A stretch of DNA of 18,185 nt from Bremia lactucae (Eukaryota; Oomycota; Peronosporomycetes; Peronosporales; Peronosporaceae): the NCBI RefSeq assembly GCF_004359215.1, contig NC_090610.1, forward strand, positions 3,096,593 through 3,114,777, read 5' to 3'. Position 1 is the stretch's first letter, and each line of letters opens with the position of its first letter. Below the pieces are notes generated by a model, which was not told the origin of the DNA, did not search any database, and was given only the letters and a program-made list of their open reading frames with translations. This document shows, one piece after another, positions 7,622-17,090 of this stretch. A program made the translations under genes and the position numbers.

Positions 7622-9066
7622 TTACTTAAGCCACGACGAGATTTTCGACGTAATTTTCGCTATCGGGGCGTCTTCGTCATCTGCTTTCTCAGCCAAATCG
7701 TCAATGACATTTTCCATCGAGCTAGGTGCACCCAAGTAACGCTCTTCGAAGGAGCCAATTCCGGGCACAATGTGACTGTCATTATTGAGTCTCGAGTCGA
7801 ACGAAGCGGTCACTAATCGAGCATCACGAAAAGCCTAGCCATAAATGGAGTTAACGAATATTAACACGCAACTCATACCACAGATACTTTGGTCAACCTT
7901 GCAGAATCGATCTACAGCTTCAGGACAAGTTACAAGAGTCACAAGTGTGAGTTTGTCTTCCTCAGCCCCGTGATGCTTTAATAGCTACAAAATAGCATTA
8001 CAATAATATTGTTTGCAGCGCTATAAGTAAGAGCATTAATGCGAAATACATGAATAATTTTGTCGACTTGGGAGATTAAAGCAAATTCTGGCATTAAAAG
8101 AAAAACTTCGTGTTGTTCCAATCCGTCCGGCAAAGTAGTCTTGGCAATCTTAATCATATCATATATGCATGTTAGCCAGAAAGACTTTAGACTGGTTAAA
8201 CAAGCTCTAAAATTTACCCTTGTATTACCACCATTGGCAACCTCTTGCACCAAAATTTCGCCAAATTTGGCTTCAAAAGGCAGACAAGTTCGTAAAACTC
8301 GTGACAAACTATTAACGGAACAGCCAAAATTAAACTCAGATAAGGCAAAAACTGAAGAAGAAACCTTCGATTGTTAAACGTACCATATCTGAGCCTCTGG
8401 CTTCGCGGCAATGCTTATGCCACACACCTTCACATTATCTTCAAGTAAAACTCCATCGACTTTATACCCACGTGGTGTCGTTACAACAGCCTAAAATAGC
8501 AATTTAAAAAAAATTAAATGTTATGGCTAGTCGATAAACAACACCAAAAATTTCAATACGTTGTCGTCGCTTGGGAGCTCTGAGAGCGCAAGGTCCAATG
8601 TCGATCGCAGAACTGCGTTTGCATCATGCGTAAACTTGGCACCTGTTCATAGCAAAATTATAATTCTACAAGAACATTGTTACTTAACTTGGCAATACAC
8701 GAACCTGCGTTTGCATAGTCACGGATCCTCGTCATGCCGAGCTTAATTAATTCGCTTTCTAGATCCAGCACAACCACGTTTTCATGCTAACCTCACAGCA
8801 TTAGTCAGTTGACAGTCTTTCACAGACAGAAAGCTATTACCTGAGCTTTCCAAAGCTCACGACGAACTCCTCGCCCCAATGCCTCACTGCAGATCAGCGA
8901 TACGATGATCATTTATTGAGATCTGACTCCTTTAAGCTAAAGCTGCATACCCACTAGTATAGACGCGCTGCTCTGCATGCGTTTGCTTTGGCGATAAAAA
9001 TAGAGGCGTACTCACGAGTGCTACCGCGCCAAGCTTCGCATACTTTCGTCCAGCTCGTAGAAACAT
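7622..9066 (-). CDS. Uracil phosphoribosyltransferase-like protein, 9 exons, altered active site
   Basis: UPRTases make UMP from uracil and PRPP. My exons are 9066-9016, 8882-8841, 8786-8705, 8642-8560, 8490-8384, 8308-8218, 8148-8050, 7984-7898, 7834-7622; 855 nt, 284 residues, all phases agree. The fold can be followed through TTPRGYKVDGVLL, KVCGISIAAKPEAQ, FGEILVQE, LLKHHGAEEDKLTLVTLVTC, RLVTASFDSRLN and VPGIGSFEERYLGA. Oddities: where active enzymes have the PRPP loop D-x-x-x-A-T-G-G-(S/T), this has MPEFALIS at 171-178, and the uracil motif G-D-x-G-D-R-x-F-G-T reads GSFEERYLGA at 241-250. Residues 1-20 are basic then hydrophobic, so a mitochondrial presequence or membrane anchor is possible. 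Intron 1 (133 nt) and its acceptor are the least certain part. Probably a non-catalytic or re-purposed paralogue. Confidence 0.8.
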
Positions 9067-10291
9067 TGTTGTAGAATAAAACGAATAATTGTAATTGGAG
9101 TAATGACGATAAAAAAACGTGTCATGATTGATCATAATGCAGAATGTAGCCACGGTGCACGAAAGGTAGTGCTTGGTATTTCGGCGACCTCAACAGACTA
9201 ACATCTAATTACATCAAGAATGAGCGAGAAAGTTGAGCTGAAACGTGACAAATGGATAAAGCCGGCGAAAAGATTTAGACAATGAGCTTTGCTATTGGCG
9301 AACCATGAAGTCCCAACAGTGCATAGCGTTATAGCAGAAAGAGTGCAGCGTATGCGAGCTGCCGTTGATTCAAGCACTTTGCCAAGTTGCTGGAAGTGAA
9401 AAGTTAGAGCGTGCCAAGTCTGGCAATTGTGAACAATGCTTGAAAGAGACGGACATCATGCTGGTTTAGAGGAGCAGTACAAAATCACTGATTTTCCCGA
9501 CAAGCGGCAATATTTGAGAAGCTTGTGATACAAATGTGAAGGATAATCTGATCAGATTCGCGGATTGTGCGGCCTTTGTTGATTTTGTTGATTTTGGTTG
9601 CAGCGTTAGTGATACGAAGAAGAAAATAATCGTCAAGTTCCTGCGCTTGTATATATTCCAATGTACAATGGTAGGAGACTAACATTAAGCTTTTTCAATA
9701 TTAACACTAACCAAAAGCTTGGCCGACGCAAAAGGGTATCGATTTACGTCGGCGCGGTTTTCTAGAGCTTGCAACCTGGATTAGTAAAAATGTGAGAAAA
9801 GATAAGAATTTGTCTTGAATCTGGAAACAATAGGGAAATACGAAATATGAAAGTCGAGGGTCAGACATTGTAAAGCTAAGATATTAATTAAGCCTTGCTT
9901 TGCAGCAAGCATTATAAATAGTATTTAAACTCCATTGCACAGCTATTGACAAAAGTTTTTCGTCGTCAGAAGGCAAGATATTGGACGAAGTCAACTGTAA
10001 AAGCTTGAAACACGGCGTTTCGAGCATAGTATCATCTTAAGTGACGACGTATAAAACGAAGGGGCTAAATGAGCGTTTTTTAAAGAATAAAAATGCACAA
10101 ATTGATAAACATATGATGAGCCGGCTCAGAATAAATGCTATCGATAGCCTTAATTTTACGTTCCCAAATACGTGTGTAAAATATAGGGTAGCTTTAGGAA
10201 ATAAAGGAACCAAAAATCTAATCATACCGTATGATCCTAGTTTTAAGAAATAAAGTGACGATACAGCACAAAGTGAGCACTCAAGTAGTGT
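9067..10291. other. Intergenic region, no gene recognised
   Basis: This is the upstream side of the UPRT-like gene. It is AT-rich with scattered short frames. A + strand stretch at 9220-9282 (SEKVELKRDKWIKPAKRFRQ) looks mildly protein-like but stops at once. The + ORF 10041-10253 (70 codons, Lys/Asn-rich) has no recognised domain and no supporting context, so I do not call it a gene. Confidence 0.5.
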
Positions 10292-10614
10292 CTATGACCG
10301 ACAAAAGTAGAAATGCCCTCTCAAGCCATTCACAGCGCAACTCCTTTTCGAGCAGGGTTGCCATCTGGTAATAGTGTCAAATACCAGTCGTATCCCTTTT
10401 GATGAAGTGTTGGAATAGATGCAAGAGCAATTAGCCTTGCCACACTGTCCCCGACTGTAAACGATAAACTGCTGAAATGGCAATGACCAGAAATTCTTAT
10501 AGATTATCTTGGAATGGGTTACATCATATGTAGATAATATCATTTCATCAAGTCTGGAAGGTGATGTGCTATATTGGATGGCAGCCGGAACCAACTTGAT
10601 CCAATGATTGACGG
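10292..10614 (-). other. Unrecognised open frame just 3' of the MBOAT gene
   Basis: A 100-codon - strand frame starts with Met at 10594 (MVPAAIQYSTSPSRLDEMIL) and is open further upstream into the end of the MBOAT exon. A GT...AG pair inside it (GTAACC to TTTCAG, about 51 nt) could be an intron. A second - strand frame over about 10475-10330 also looks protein-like (FTVGDSVARLIALASIPTLH) and ends at a TGA. I recognise neither. It may be the end of a small gene, a relic, or part of the MBOAT 3' UTR. Confidence 0.3.
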
Positions 10615-12684
10615 CTACATTTCCTTTACTGGATCTTTGCTTTTCTGCCCATGGGCTGAACGCCGAGGAAAAAGGTTGAAAAATAGAAGAAGACTAATGC
10701 ACACAACATGCGGTAGATAAAACCATGAGCCCCAGATGGCAATACATCGACGCACGTCTAGAATCTCAAATGCTATGCCCGCATACTGCATCGCCACCCA
10801 CGTGAAAATTACGCCCATACTGTCGTACAAGAAAGCCAGTGGGTGGGAATTACCACGGAAGTATGAAAGAAAGATGTCATGCGGATGAGCTGAACGATCT
10901 TCATCATAGTGAAAGTATGATCGGAGGCGACGACGAAGGTCTGTGAAGTTAACAGAAATAGTACATAGGTATGAGTATGATAAAATTCGACATTGTAATG
11001 GGTTACGTACGCTTTCCGACTTCAATGTAGATACCACCTAACAAAAAAAAGAGGTAGTAACCTGGTGACAATCCCTGTATTTCCGACACGCAATATCAGA
11101 TTACCATAGTAATACATTATGCGGCGTATTGTGGCTGTACGTACATGCCACAGAGCGCTTACAAAAAACGATGCCATCGTTGAGAGAAGACCGGATCTTC
11201 CTGACTTTGATAGCCCGACGCGTTGATATATGTCTAAGAATTGCACTTGTTAGATAAACTTTAAATAAATTGCGATCTTTTTCAACGTACAGGTATTGAT
11301 CCACCGGGCCACGCCAATATTCCAATTATTAATTGCGACACGAAAATTTGTCGGAATTTCTACGCACATAATATCGTTGTTCCTGATGCCATTCCTATGG
11401 GATCAGATATATTTTAAATTGGTGATTTCTACTATTGTAAAAACACGGCAATACATCGACGCACCATTTACCCGTTGCCTGCACGTAACCAACACCAGCA
11501 GTAGCACTCGCTGCCTCGGCCAGCGACCATGCAAGATACTATTAATGACGCGTTATTAGTATCAATTCAACAGCAATCACTTTTATCTGCACGTACATAA
11601 CGAAATCGAAACAATACCACACGAAAGCACATGAGAAGGCAGCGCACAGCCCACGGAGATTTTGGATTGAAGTCAGAAGAATCGATTTGTTCAACTGGAA
11701 ATTGGAGCGAAGCAAGAAAACCAGCCGCTGAAACCTACAAAACATACCACAGATTACACAATCAATAATATTGTCAATACCAAAGCAAGCACGCACCCCA
11801 ATAACGAACAAGTTGCGGAGGTGAACAGATAATGGAGCAACACGAATTTCTTTCATCCAGCAAATATAATCTTTGTACTCAAAGGTCGGGCCAGCCAAGT
11901 AGGTTGGGAAAAAGAAAATGAAACCTTAAAGGCATCAATTGTTATTTTGTGTAATCAATACCAGTTGCAACGAAAATGGAGTACCAAAATATGGGATCAG
12001 CGCCGGAATTTCTTGCAGCTCGTTTTTTAGCATTGTGGGAGTCTTTTTTTCCTTGGAAAGACCACCGTCGCTGTAGTTGATTGCAATACTACTGAGCTTG
12101 AGCGTTAGAACCATTTGCGCCGAGTCCCACACAATGTCTGGGCTGTGGAACTCTCGGTAATAATGACTTACAAACAAAGCCATTTAGGAAAAGATTGCCT
12201 TAATCACAACTAGAACCGCACCACTTACATTCCCACGAGATACGCCAACAAAAGAAACAGCACCATGCGTCCTACAAGTTCCCTGAATTCCAAATTAAAA
12301 TTGTATCCTTTTGCTCGGAAACGTATTTATGACTAAAATACCTTGGGGCCACCATCATAAGCAGATAAACTGTCAAGGCCGTGCCTATAGTATGTAGCAC
12401 GGCCGCATCAAACACAAAGACACCAGCGAATAGTCCCAACACCACGTTGAATAAGTGACCTAGAGCACGAAATATAAAGTCGATAAGTAATGATTGCGCG
12501 CTTTCAACAAGATTTGGAGCCATTTAGTACGGGATGTCTCGCAGCGCATGAGGTGGATAATTGGCGCTACAAATATACAGCCTGCAAGTACTACCATCAA
12601 GCGGAAACCACTAACAGGAAAGTTTCCGCTCAAGGCGATAGCATCTATTGGGCCGCGCAGAATATCCATGCTTTGCTGATACAC
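10615..12684 (-). CDS. MBOAT-family lysophospholipid acyltransferase, 11 exons
   Basis: A multi-pass membrane enzyme of the MBOAT superfamily (yeast Ale1, animal LPCAT3/MBOAT5 type) that re-acylates lysophospholipids, normally in the ER. Exons: 12684-12531, 12459-12342, 12282-12229, 12166-11985, 11924-11797, 11734-11597, 11538-11447, 11394-11291, 11233-11145, 11074-11011, 10940-10615; 1449 nt, 482 residues, introns 52-71 nt, all phases fit. Landmarks in order: RHLFNVVLGLFAG, APRELVGRM, AQMVLTLKLSS, YLAGPTFEYKDY, RFRYYLAWSLAEAAS, TNFRVAINNWNIGVARW (Asn314) and FVSALWHGLSPGYY with the invariant His353 at the exon 9/10 border. C-terminal helices end at a charged tail. Intron 6 has a clear TACTAAT branch site. 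The start is the first Met; one at residue 6 is also possible. Exon 7's donor (CC/GTGTTT) is the weakest call. Confidence 0.9.
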
Positions 12685-12930
12685 GAATGATTAAATCGAC
12701 ACGCAGGGCCCATACGTTCGTAGCAATGGGCTACATTTCGACCATTGGTTAAAAAGCTGCGTCGACATCACATTGACTTCCAAAAGTCGTTATATCTTAC
12801 GAAAACCTTACAGTTGAGCTGACACTTCTAGTTCCTTTCGTGTGCTCCCGCAATTTCTCACCTTGCAACTTCTTCTCGAATCAAGTACATGGAAAGCTTG
12901 ACGTATCCGGTGCGGACAGTGTAAGCGCTT
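12685..12930. other. Intergenic, upstream of the MBOAT gene
   Basis: The 250 bases between the MBOAT start and the EF-hand relic show no coding signal. The MBOAT promoter should lie here, but I see no clear initiator or TATA element. Confidence 0.4.
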
Positions 12931-13140
12931 TTATGCTATTTTTTGCCTTACGAATGTTATGAATTCATTCAAGTGCATCTGCCCGTTTTGGTTCAAGTCA
13001 GCGTTTGCCATCTCGTCAGATGACTCCTTGGACGCGACTTCGTAACCCAATGCCAGCAGAACATGACCAAGCTCTCGCTTCTTAATTTTTGAACTTTTTT
13101 ATAAGTCGAAGCAATCAGATGCATGCGGAAGGAGAGATCT
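12931..13140 (-). pseudogene. EF-hand (calmodulin/centrin-like) gene relic
   Basis: A - strand segment reads KIKKRELGHVLLALGYEVAS, then SSDEMANADLNQNGQMHLNE, FITFVRQKIA and a stop at 12933-12931. The second part is a complete EF-hand: loop D-L-N-Q-N-G-Q-M-H-L-N-E with ligands at positions 1, 3, 5 and 12. The first EF-hand is damaged: FDL is followed by an in-frame TAA at 13101-13099 and the loop is about three residues short before KIKKREL. No upstream exon with a start was found. It is most likely a relic of a small calcium-binding protein gene. A live gene with an intron ending at about 13081 is possible but lacks a partner exon. Confidence 0.6.
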
Positions 13141-13410
13141 AGATACATGTGATTGCCTTATATAACCGACGATTTTCACCTCGCTCATCACATTTACGCC
13201 ACTATTGGCTGCAGATTCATGTTTTGTAAAATCTTCATCTTGCGTATCTTTTAAAAAAATGCTTTGACCGTTTGCAACTAAAACAGCCACATCCAGACCA
13301 CAAGAAGTGAACTGTCAAGACTATACTCCTTTTCTTCTAAAACCTTTTTATTGAAGGTACATTTACTTTGATTAACAACAATAAAAAGATTTAAGATTAG
13401 AATCATATTC
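13141..13410. other. No gene recognised
   Basis: A - strand frame at 13290-13099 is open for 63 codons and runs into the EF-hand relic's frame, but it resembles no EF-hand or other domain. The rest is AT-rich. Confidence 0.35.
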
Positions 13411-13411
13411 A

Positions 13412-13530
13412 ACCTGCAAGAAAGCATTAGAAGATGCTGGCATTAAAGTTTCCGAAGTTGATGAAAAAATCCTGACCTGAATGCCCAGCGTTTCTGAAAA
13501 AATATTCTGAGGCCAGAAAATAAGGAGCTG
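13412..13530 (+). pseudogene. Hsp70/DnaK-like fragment
   Basis: The + strand reads TCKKALEDAGIKVSEVDEKIL and then, after a Thr and a TGA, MPSVSEKIF. This parallels the end of the Hsp70 ATPase domain, where P-C-x-x-A-L-x-D-A-G-x-x-x-x-(D/E)-(I/V)-D-x-(V/I)-(I/L)-L is followed by V-G-G-x-T-R-M-P-x-V. The VGGxTR part is missing and replaced by a stop, and nothing else of the ~600-residue protein is recognisable nearby. It would be a short relic of a chaperone gene copy. The match is about 20 residues, so a chance resemblance is not excluded. Confidence 0.45.
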
Positions 13531-14389
13531 GATTTAATCCTCTTTGATTAGCCGACCTGATCCCTAATATTGCTACTAGCTGCTAAATTGTTCTAAATTA
13601 CACGCTAAAGCTCTGTGTTGATCGTCGGACGTTACGACTCTTCCAGCTCGATTTGTGCGTAGAGCTTATAATACAGTACGATTGAAATCCCTAAATTACT
13701 CATAAAAGGATTTACAAATTGCGAGTAACTGCGAAATGTGTTGAATTGAATAAATTGTTAAATCTCGCTTCTTAATCGATTCAAACGTTTGACTTTGGAA
13801 TCGCTTTTGGGATATTGCTTTGTCGGCTGACGATATTCAACAGCCCGTTTGCGAACTAATTATTTTTAACTTTCGACGAAGTACTCTGTTCTTCGCTTGA
13901 CGATCACGCCAGAGCTCGTGTCCGTCTCATTATCGACGGAGTGGCGTCGATGCTGAAGTTAATACGGGAAAATTGACAAGTGAAATTATGCTTTAATATT
14001 ATATTTTTAATATAAAATTTAAATAGAGTTTGATCCATTGAATTTTTTTTTGTTTGATTATTTTATTTAGTGTATCAGATAAACTTGTATTTTTTATATT
14101 TTTTGAGTGTACTAATACCAATGTTTCGGTCGTCGTCGTACTCAAACTTGTCGCATTTTTCATTCGGTTCACGATTGACTTGCTTCCACGCTTCCTCTTG
14201 ATTGTCACTTGTTTAACGCGAAAGAACATTACAAATCCCGGACTTCCACAACGCCACACAATTTATCTTCGTTAGATGCTAAGGACGCCAAATTAGATCA
14301 AAATCGTAAGCCGCTTTTAAAGCGTTTTTCCTGACACTTAAGAGTGAAATACCATTTTTTCCCTAGCGACACTAAACGTAGACTTGGAG
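13531..14389. other. AT-rich region without recognisable genes
   Basis: All frames are broken. The opposed frames at 13999-14275 are low-complexity sequence (runs of T, Lys/Asn-rich translation) and are not credible genes. A + segment near 13820-13860 (LSADDIQQPVCE) faintly resembles an Hsp70 lid start, too weak to call. Confidence 0.45.
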
Positions 14390-14640
14390 CTTGGGAAATC
14401 ATCGATGCCACCCATTATACTTCGTCTGTAATCACATTAACTAAAGAGATCTCACTTGGATGTACACCTTCATAAAACAAGTAAGAATTACACTTTTGTG
14501 TGCTTTGCTTTAAATCTCCTTGAGTTATCAATACACATGGAGTCTTTTCATGAAAGAATAGTTCGATTTTTAAGACCTTAATCCGCAAATTGCAAGTAAA
14601 ACTTGCAATATATCTTCTTGAATGCAAGCTTTCAATCAAA
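14390..14640 (-). pseudogene. Ty1/copia RNase H remnant
   Basis: On the - strand, pieces in neighbouring frames follow the order of the RNase H end of copia pol: a RRYIASF part where S-x-E-A-E-Y-x-A normally stands, KTPCVL, then CIDN, KAKHTK, and finally YEGVHPSEISLVNVITDE, which parallels the family's G-x-(I/V)-x-(L/V)-x-(Y/H)-V-x-T-x-(D/E)-(Q/M) ending. The frame at 14639-14415 covers most of it, with frameshifts around the CIDN part. No LTR was found. A short, old fragment. Confidence 0.45.
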
Positions 14641-15179
14641 CGGCCTGGTCAATAGAAATAATGACGACAGCATACAGCGAGACTTCGGATATGAGGGCAC
14701 GGCATCCATTGGTGCAACAGAATTGATACAAAAAGCCTCGAAATTCATGTCGGTACTCAAACACAAATCAAGAGCGAATTGCTCGAATAATAATATACAA
14801 TATTAGATGGACTACGACGGAAGCAAAAGGAGTTGCAATTCAAAGGATAAGCCGGACAACGACGATTGAGTCTTTAAGCAACTCTTTTGCCGCAAGTATT
14901 CGAGATCCAGCACTTCCCCAAACTCGGCGAAGGCAAAGGACCAGACACTATCTAATACGCCGTGTCCGCTTTTATGAGTAGCTGGATTTATTTATCAGGT
15001 AGTACACGAACTGGACCTGTGTATAATAATCGCAAGTCAAGGTCCCTTTCGTCGCTTGTGTAATCAAAAATCAACCCCGTGAAAAGTGATCAAGTGAATT
15101 GATATAGCTTAACGGCATTTTTGCTGAACTTATCCAATTGCGTAGAATATGCGTTAATGCAGTCTATCTCCCAACAGCC
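14641..15179. other. Intergenic, downstream of the dehydrogenase gene
   Basis: No coding call. The + ORFs at 14603-14806 and 15138-15341 lack recognisable domains, and the second overlaps the dehydrogenase antisense. Parts may be further remains of the copia element. Confidence 0.4.
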
Positions 15180-15938
15180 TTACCAGGGAAGGACATCCCC
15201 CTTTTCAAAATGAAACATCTTGGCCGAATCCTCAAGTTTTGCACCAGCGATGATCTTGGCCATTCCCTTGACACTGTCCGCAGGAGACACACTTCCGCTA
15301 AATTGAACCATTTCCGTGTTCACGTAACCTGGATGCAGTAGCAAGCAGCAGATCTTTTCCTTTCCAAGATCCACGGCAAGACTCTTTGTTATCATATTAA
15401 GAGCGGTTTTCGACGCACGGTAGCCATAGTACCCCCCAGAATTGTTATCCATAATGCTGCCCATCCTGGACGTCACTTGCGCCACTTTAGCCAAGCCTTG
15501 ATCTTTCACAGCAAGTTGGAGATTTGGTAGCATTGCCCTTGTCATCAGGAACGGACCCACGGCATTGACTTCGTATTGGCGAAGTAAATCCGCTTTGGTG
15601 GTCGACTGCAAGTTGTGCTCAGTCATGATACCGGCATTATTTATGAGCAGATGAATGGGGACATTTTCGAGGGCCTTACTGGCTGCATTAATTGAATCTT
15701 CACTGCTGGTGTCTAAAGTTATTAGCATCCATAGCTCTAATTGTTTTAGCTTTTAAAATAAAAGAGAGATTATGGTTCAACGGTATAAGAACAAATTCTG
15801 TGTCAGACGTACCTCCGCGGCGTTAGTGACGTCGCGAGCACAACCAATGACATTCCATCCCTCTTTCTTGTAGTACTTGGCGAATGCGAGGCCAATGCCG
15901 CGGTTGCTGCCGGTGATAAGGACAGTCTTGGTCGCCAT
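15180..15938 (-). CDS. Short-chain dehydrogenase/reductase, 2 exons
   Basis: A soluble NAD(P)(H)-dependent oxidoreductase of the classical SDR family, closest by eye to the C-factor/sniffer-like carbonyl reductase group; the substrate cannot be told. Exon 1 15938-15813, intron of 63 nt (GTACGT...AAAAG), exon 2 15749-15180; 696 nt, 231 residues, normal for the group. The Rossmann cofactor loop TGSNRGIG is at 9-16. NNAG is at 79-82. Catalytic Ser136 lies in VTSRMGS, and Tyr152/Lys156 in YGYRASK. The motif PGYVNTEM follows the active site. The start chosen gives MATKTVLITG, the standard short lead into the first strand; an in-frame upstream Met at 16100 would add about 54 Lys- and Phe-rich residues and is less likely. 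All catalytic residues are present, so it is probably active. Confidence 0.92.
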
Positions 15939-16299
15939 ATTTCGTAATCGCAAAAATGAATCAGCATAAACAAGAAGAAAGATTTTAGATCTCCCATTAT
16001 TTTTGTAAAATAATAAATCTGACTTGTGTATGAAACAATGATGAGGACGTTCTATTCTCTTCAGATCGCAATAAATAGAAAATTTATTCAAACCAATCAT
16101 AAATGTCAGCTAAACACCATTAAGCTTTGTGGCCGTATACTAAATTATTAGTAAAGCGTTAAAACCCATCGCATGCTTTCATCGGACTTTTAAATTGAGT
16201 CCTGGCATCTTCCAATGTTACGTTGTGAACAATGGGTGTGTGGACGTTGACCATATAGAAATCAGACGTCCGCTCTTTACAATGTGAACCGGACAACGA
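15939..16299. other. Upstream region of the dehydrogenase gene
   Basis: AT-rich and non-coding. It contains the dehydrogenase promoter and the uncertain inner edge of the right-hand retroelement copy. No LTR or target duplication is visible. Confidence 0.4.
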
Positions 16300-16308
16300 G
16301 AATGCATA

Positions 16309-16722
16309 GTGAATAAGTATCCATCATCGCAATGGCCTCCTATCAACGGCCCAAGAGCGTCGCTTCTAGAGCGCGCAATTGTAGACGCTTATAATTATTA
16401 TTGCGTCTATAGTTCATGGAAGAATCAGGGGACATCGCTTGGGAGTATTTCCCCAATCCCGGTCGTGTTGCGTTCAAATATAACGCCCGACCTATATGAG
16501 GCGGAATTTACGCGCCGCATTCATCCGCATTCCGATGCGATGAAACAGCGGCTGCAGATAATTAATTTAGCCCACTTGCGTGTGAGAGAAATCATGGGTA
16601 GTACTGTACCCCCTGTTTCTTCTCACAACGCTACTTCTGCTAGTCCATTTGAGACTAGCGAAGAGGCCTCAGCTGGTGCTCCTTTTCATAGGCAGCCACC
16701 AGTCGCGCACATCAATACATAG
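16309..16722 (+). pseudogene. Antisense ORF of the right-hand retroelement copy
   Basis: A 137-codon + frame antisense to the retroelement. It contains PIPVVLRSNITPDLYEAEF and RRIHPHSDAMKQR, then QIINLAHLRVREIMGS. The first part matches the - strand frame at 2041-1844 nearly residue for residue, and the rest continues through bases where the left copy has stops. Its last third overlaps the antisense of the degenerate chromodomain (16690-16900) and is probably not a real protein there. I know no family for it. Confidence 0.4.
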
Positions 16723-17040
16723 GACACCGATCGGTCAAAGAATAGAAATGATGCGGACAACCAGCCAATAGGAGGACGATCGAACAACACTTCCCTCAAA
16801 AAGCACTCGGCGAACAACATGCAAACAACAAAGCGTTCAATCCACCCCCATCATCTGCGCTGGCAGCACACGACAGGAATAAGAGCACGACAATAGAGGC
16901 GCAACTGCTTACCCGAGACATTCATCAAGGGTCAAACGCAGAAGAACGACGTAAAGCTCCGACGACAACACGTGAATGTGACCTCGGATCCAAGTCAATC
17001 GAGCGAACGTCGCCAGGTGACCAACGCATAAAAACTAGCC
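16690..17040 (-). pseudogene. Degenerate chromodomain and linker of the right-hand Ty3/gypsy copy
   Basis: The - strand sequence aligns with 1390-1750 of the left copy, for example around the shared GAGCACCAGCTGAGGCCTC at its end and an ACGACGTA block in the linker, but the chromodomain frame is destroyed. It places the right copy in the same order as the left: integrase, linker, chromodomain, antisense-ORF region. Confidence 0.6.
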
Positions 17041-17090
17041 CCACCTTTTTGAAAGGATAAATCGAGACATCAAATTAACACTTAAGGTCC

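Noticed and set aside
7978..8307. A single 109-residue ORF
   Set aside because: It is exons 6 and 7 of the UPRT-like gene plus two introns read through. The introns have GT and AG ends and their removal restores the family alignment.
8932..9153. A separate 73-residue protein starting MATFCIM
   Set aside because: Only its middle Met (9066) and the next 16 codons are used. A strong GTGAGT donor follows, and the rest is intron.
11296..11559. + strand ORF of 87 codons
   Set aside because: It is the shadow of MBOAT exons 7-8 and their intron.
13999..14275. Opposed 73- and 86-codon ORFs
   Set aside because: Low-complexity AT-rich translation without domains.
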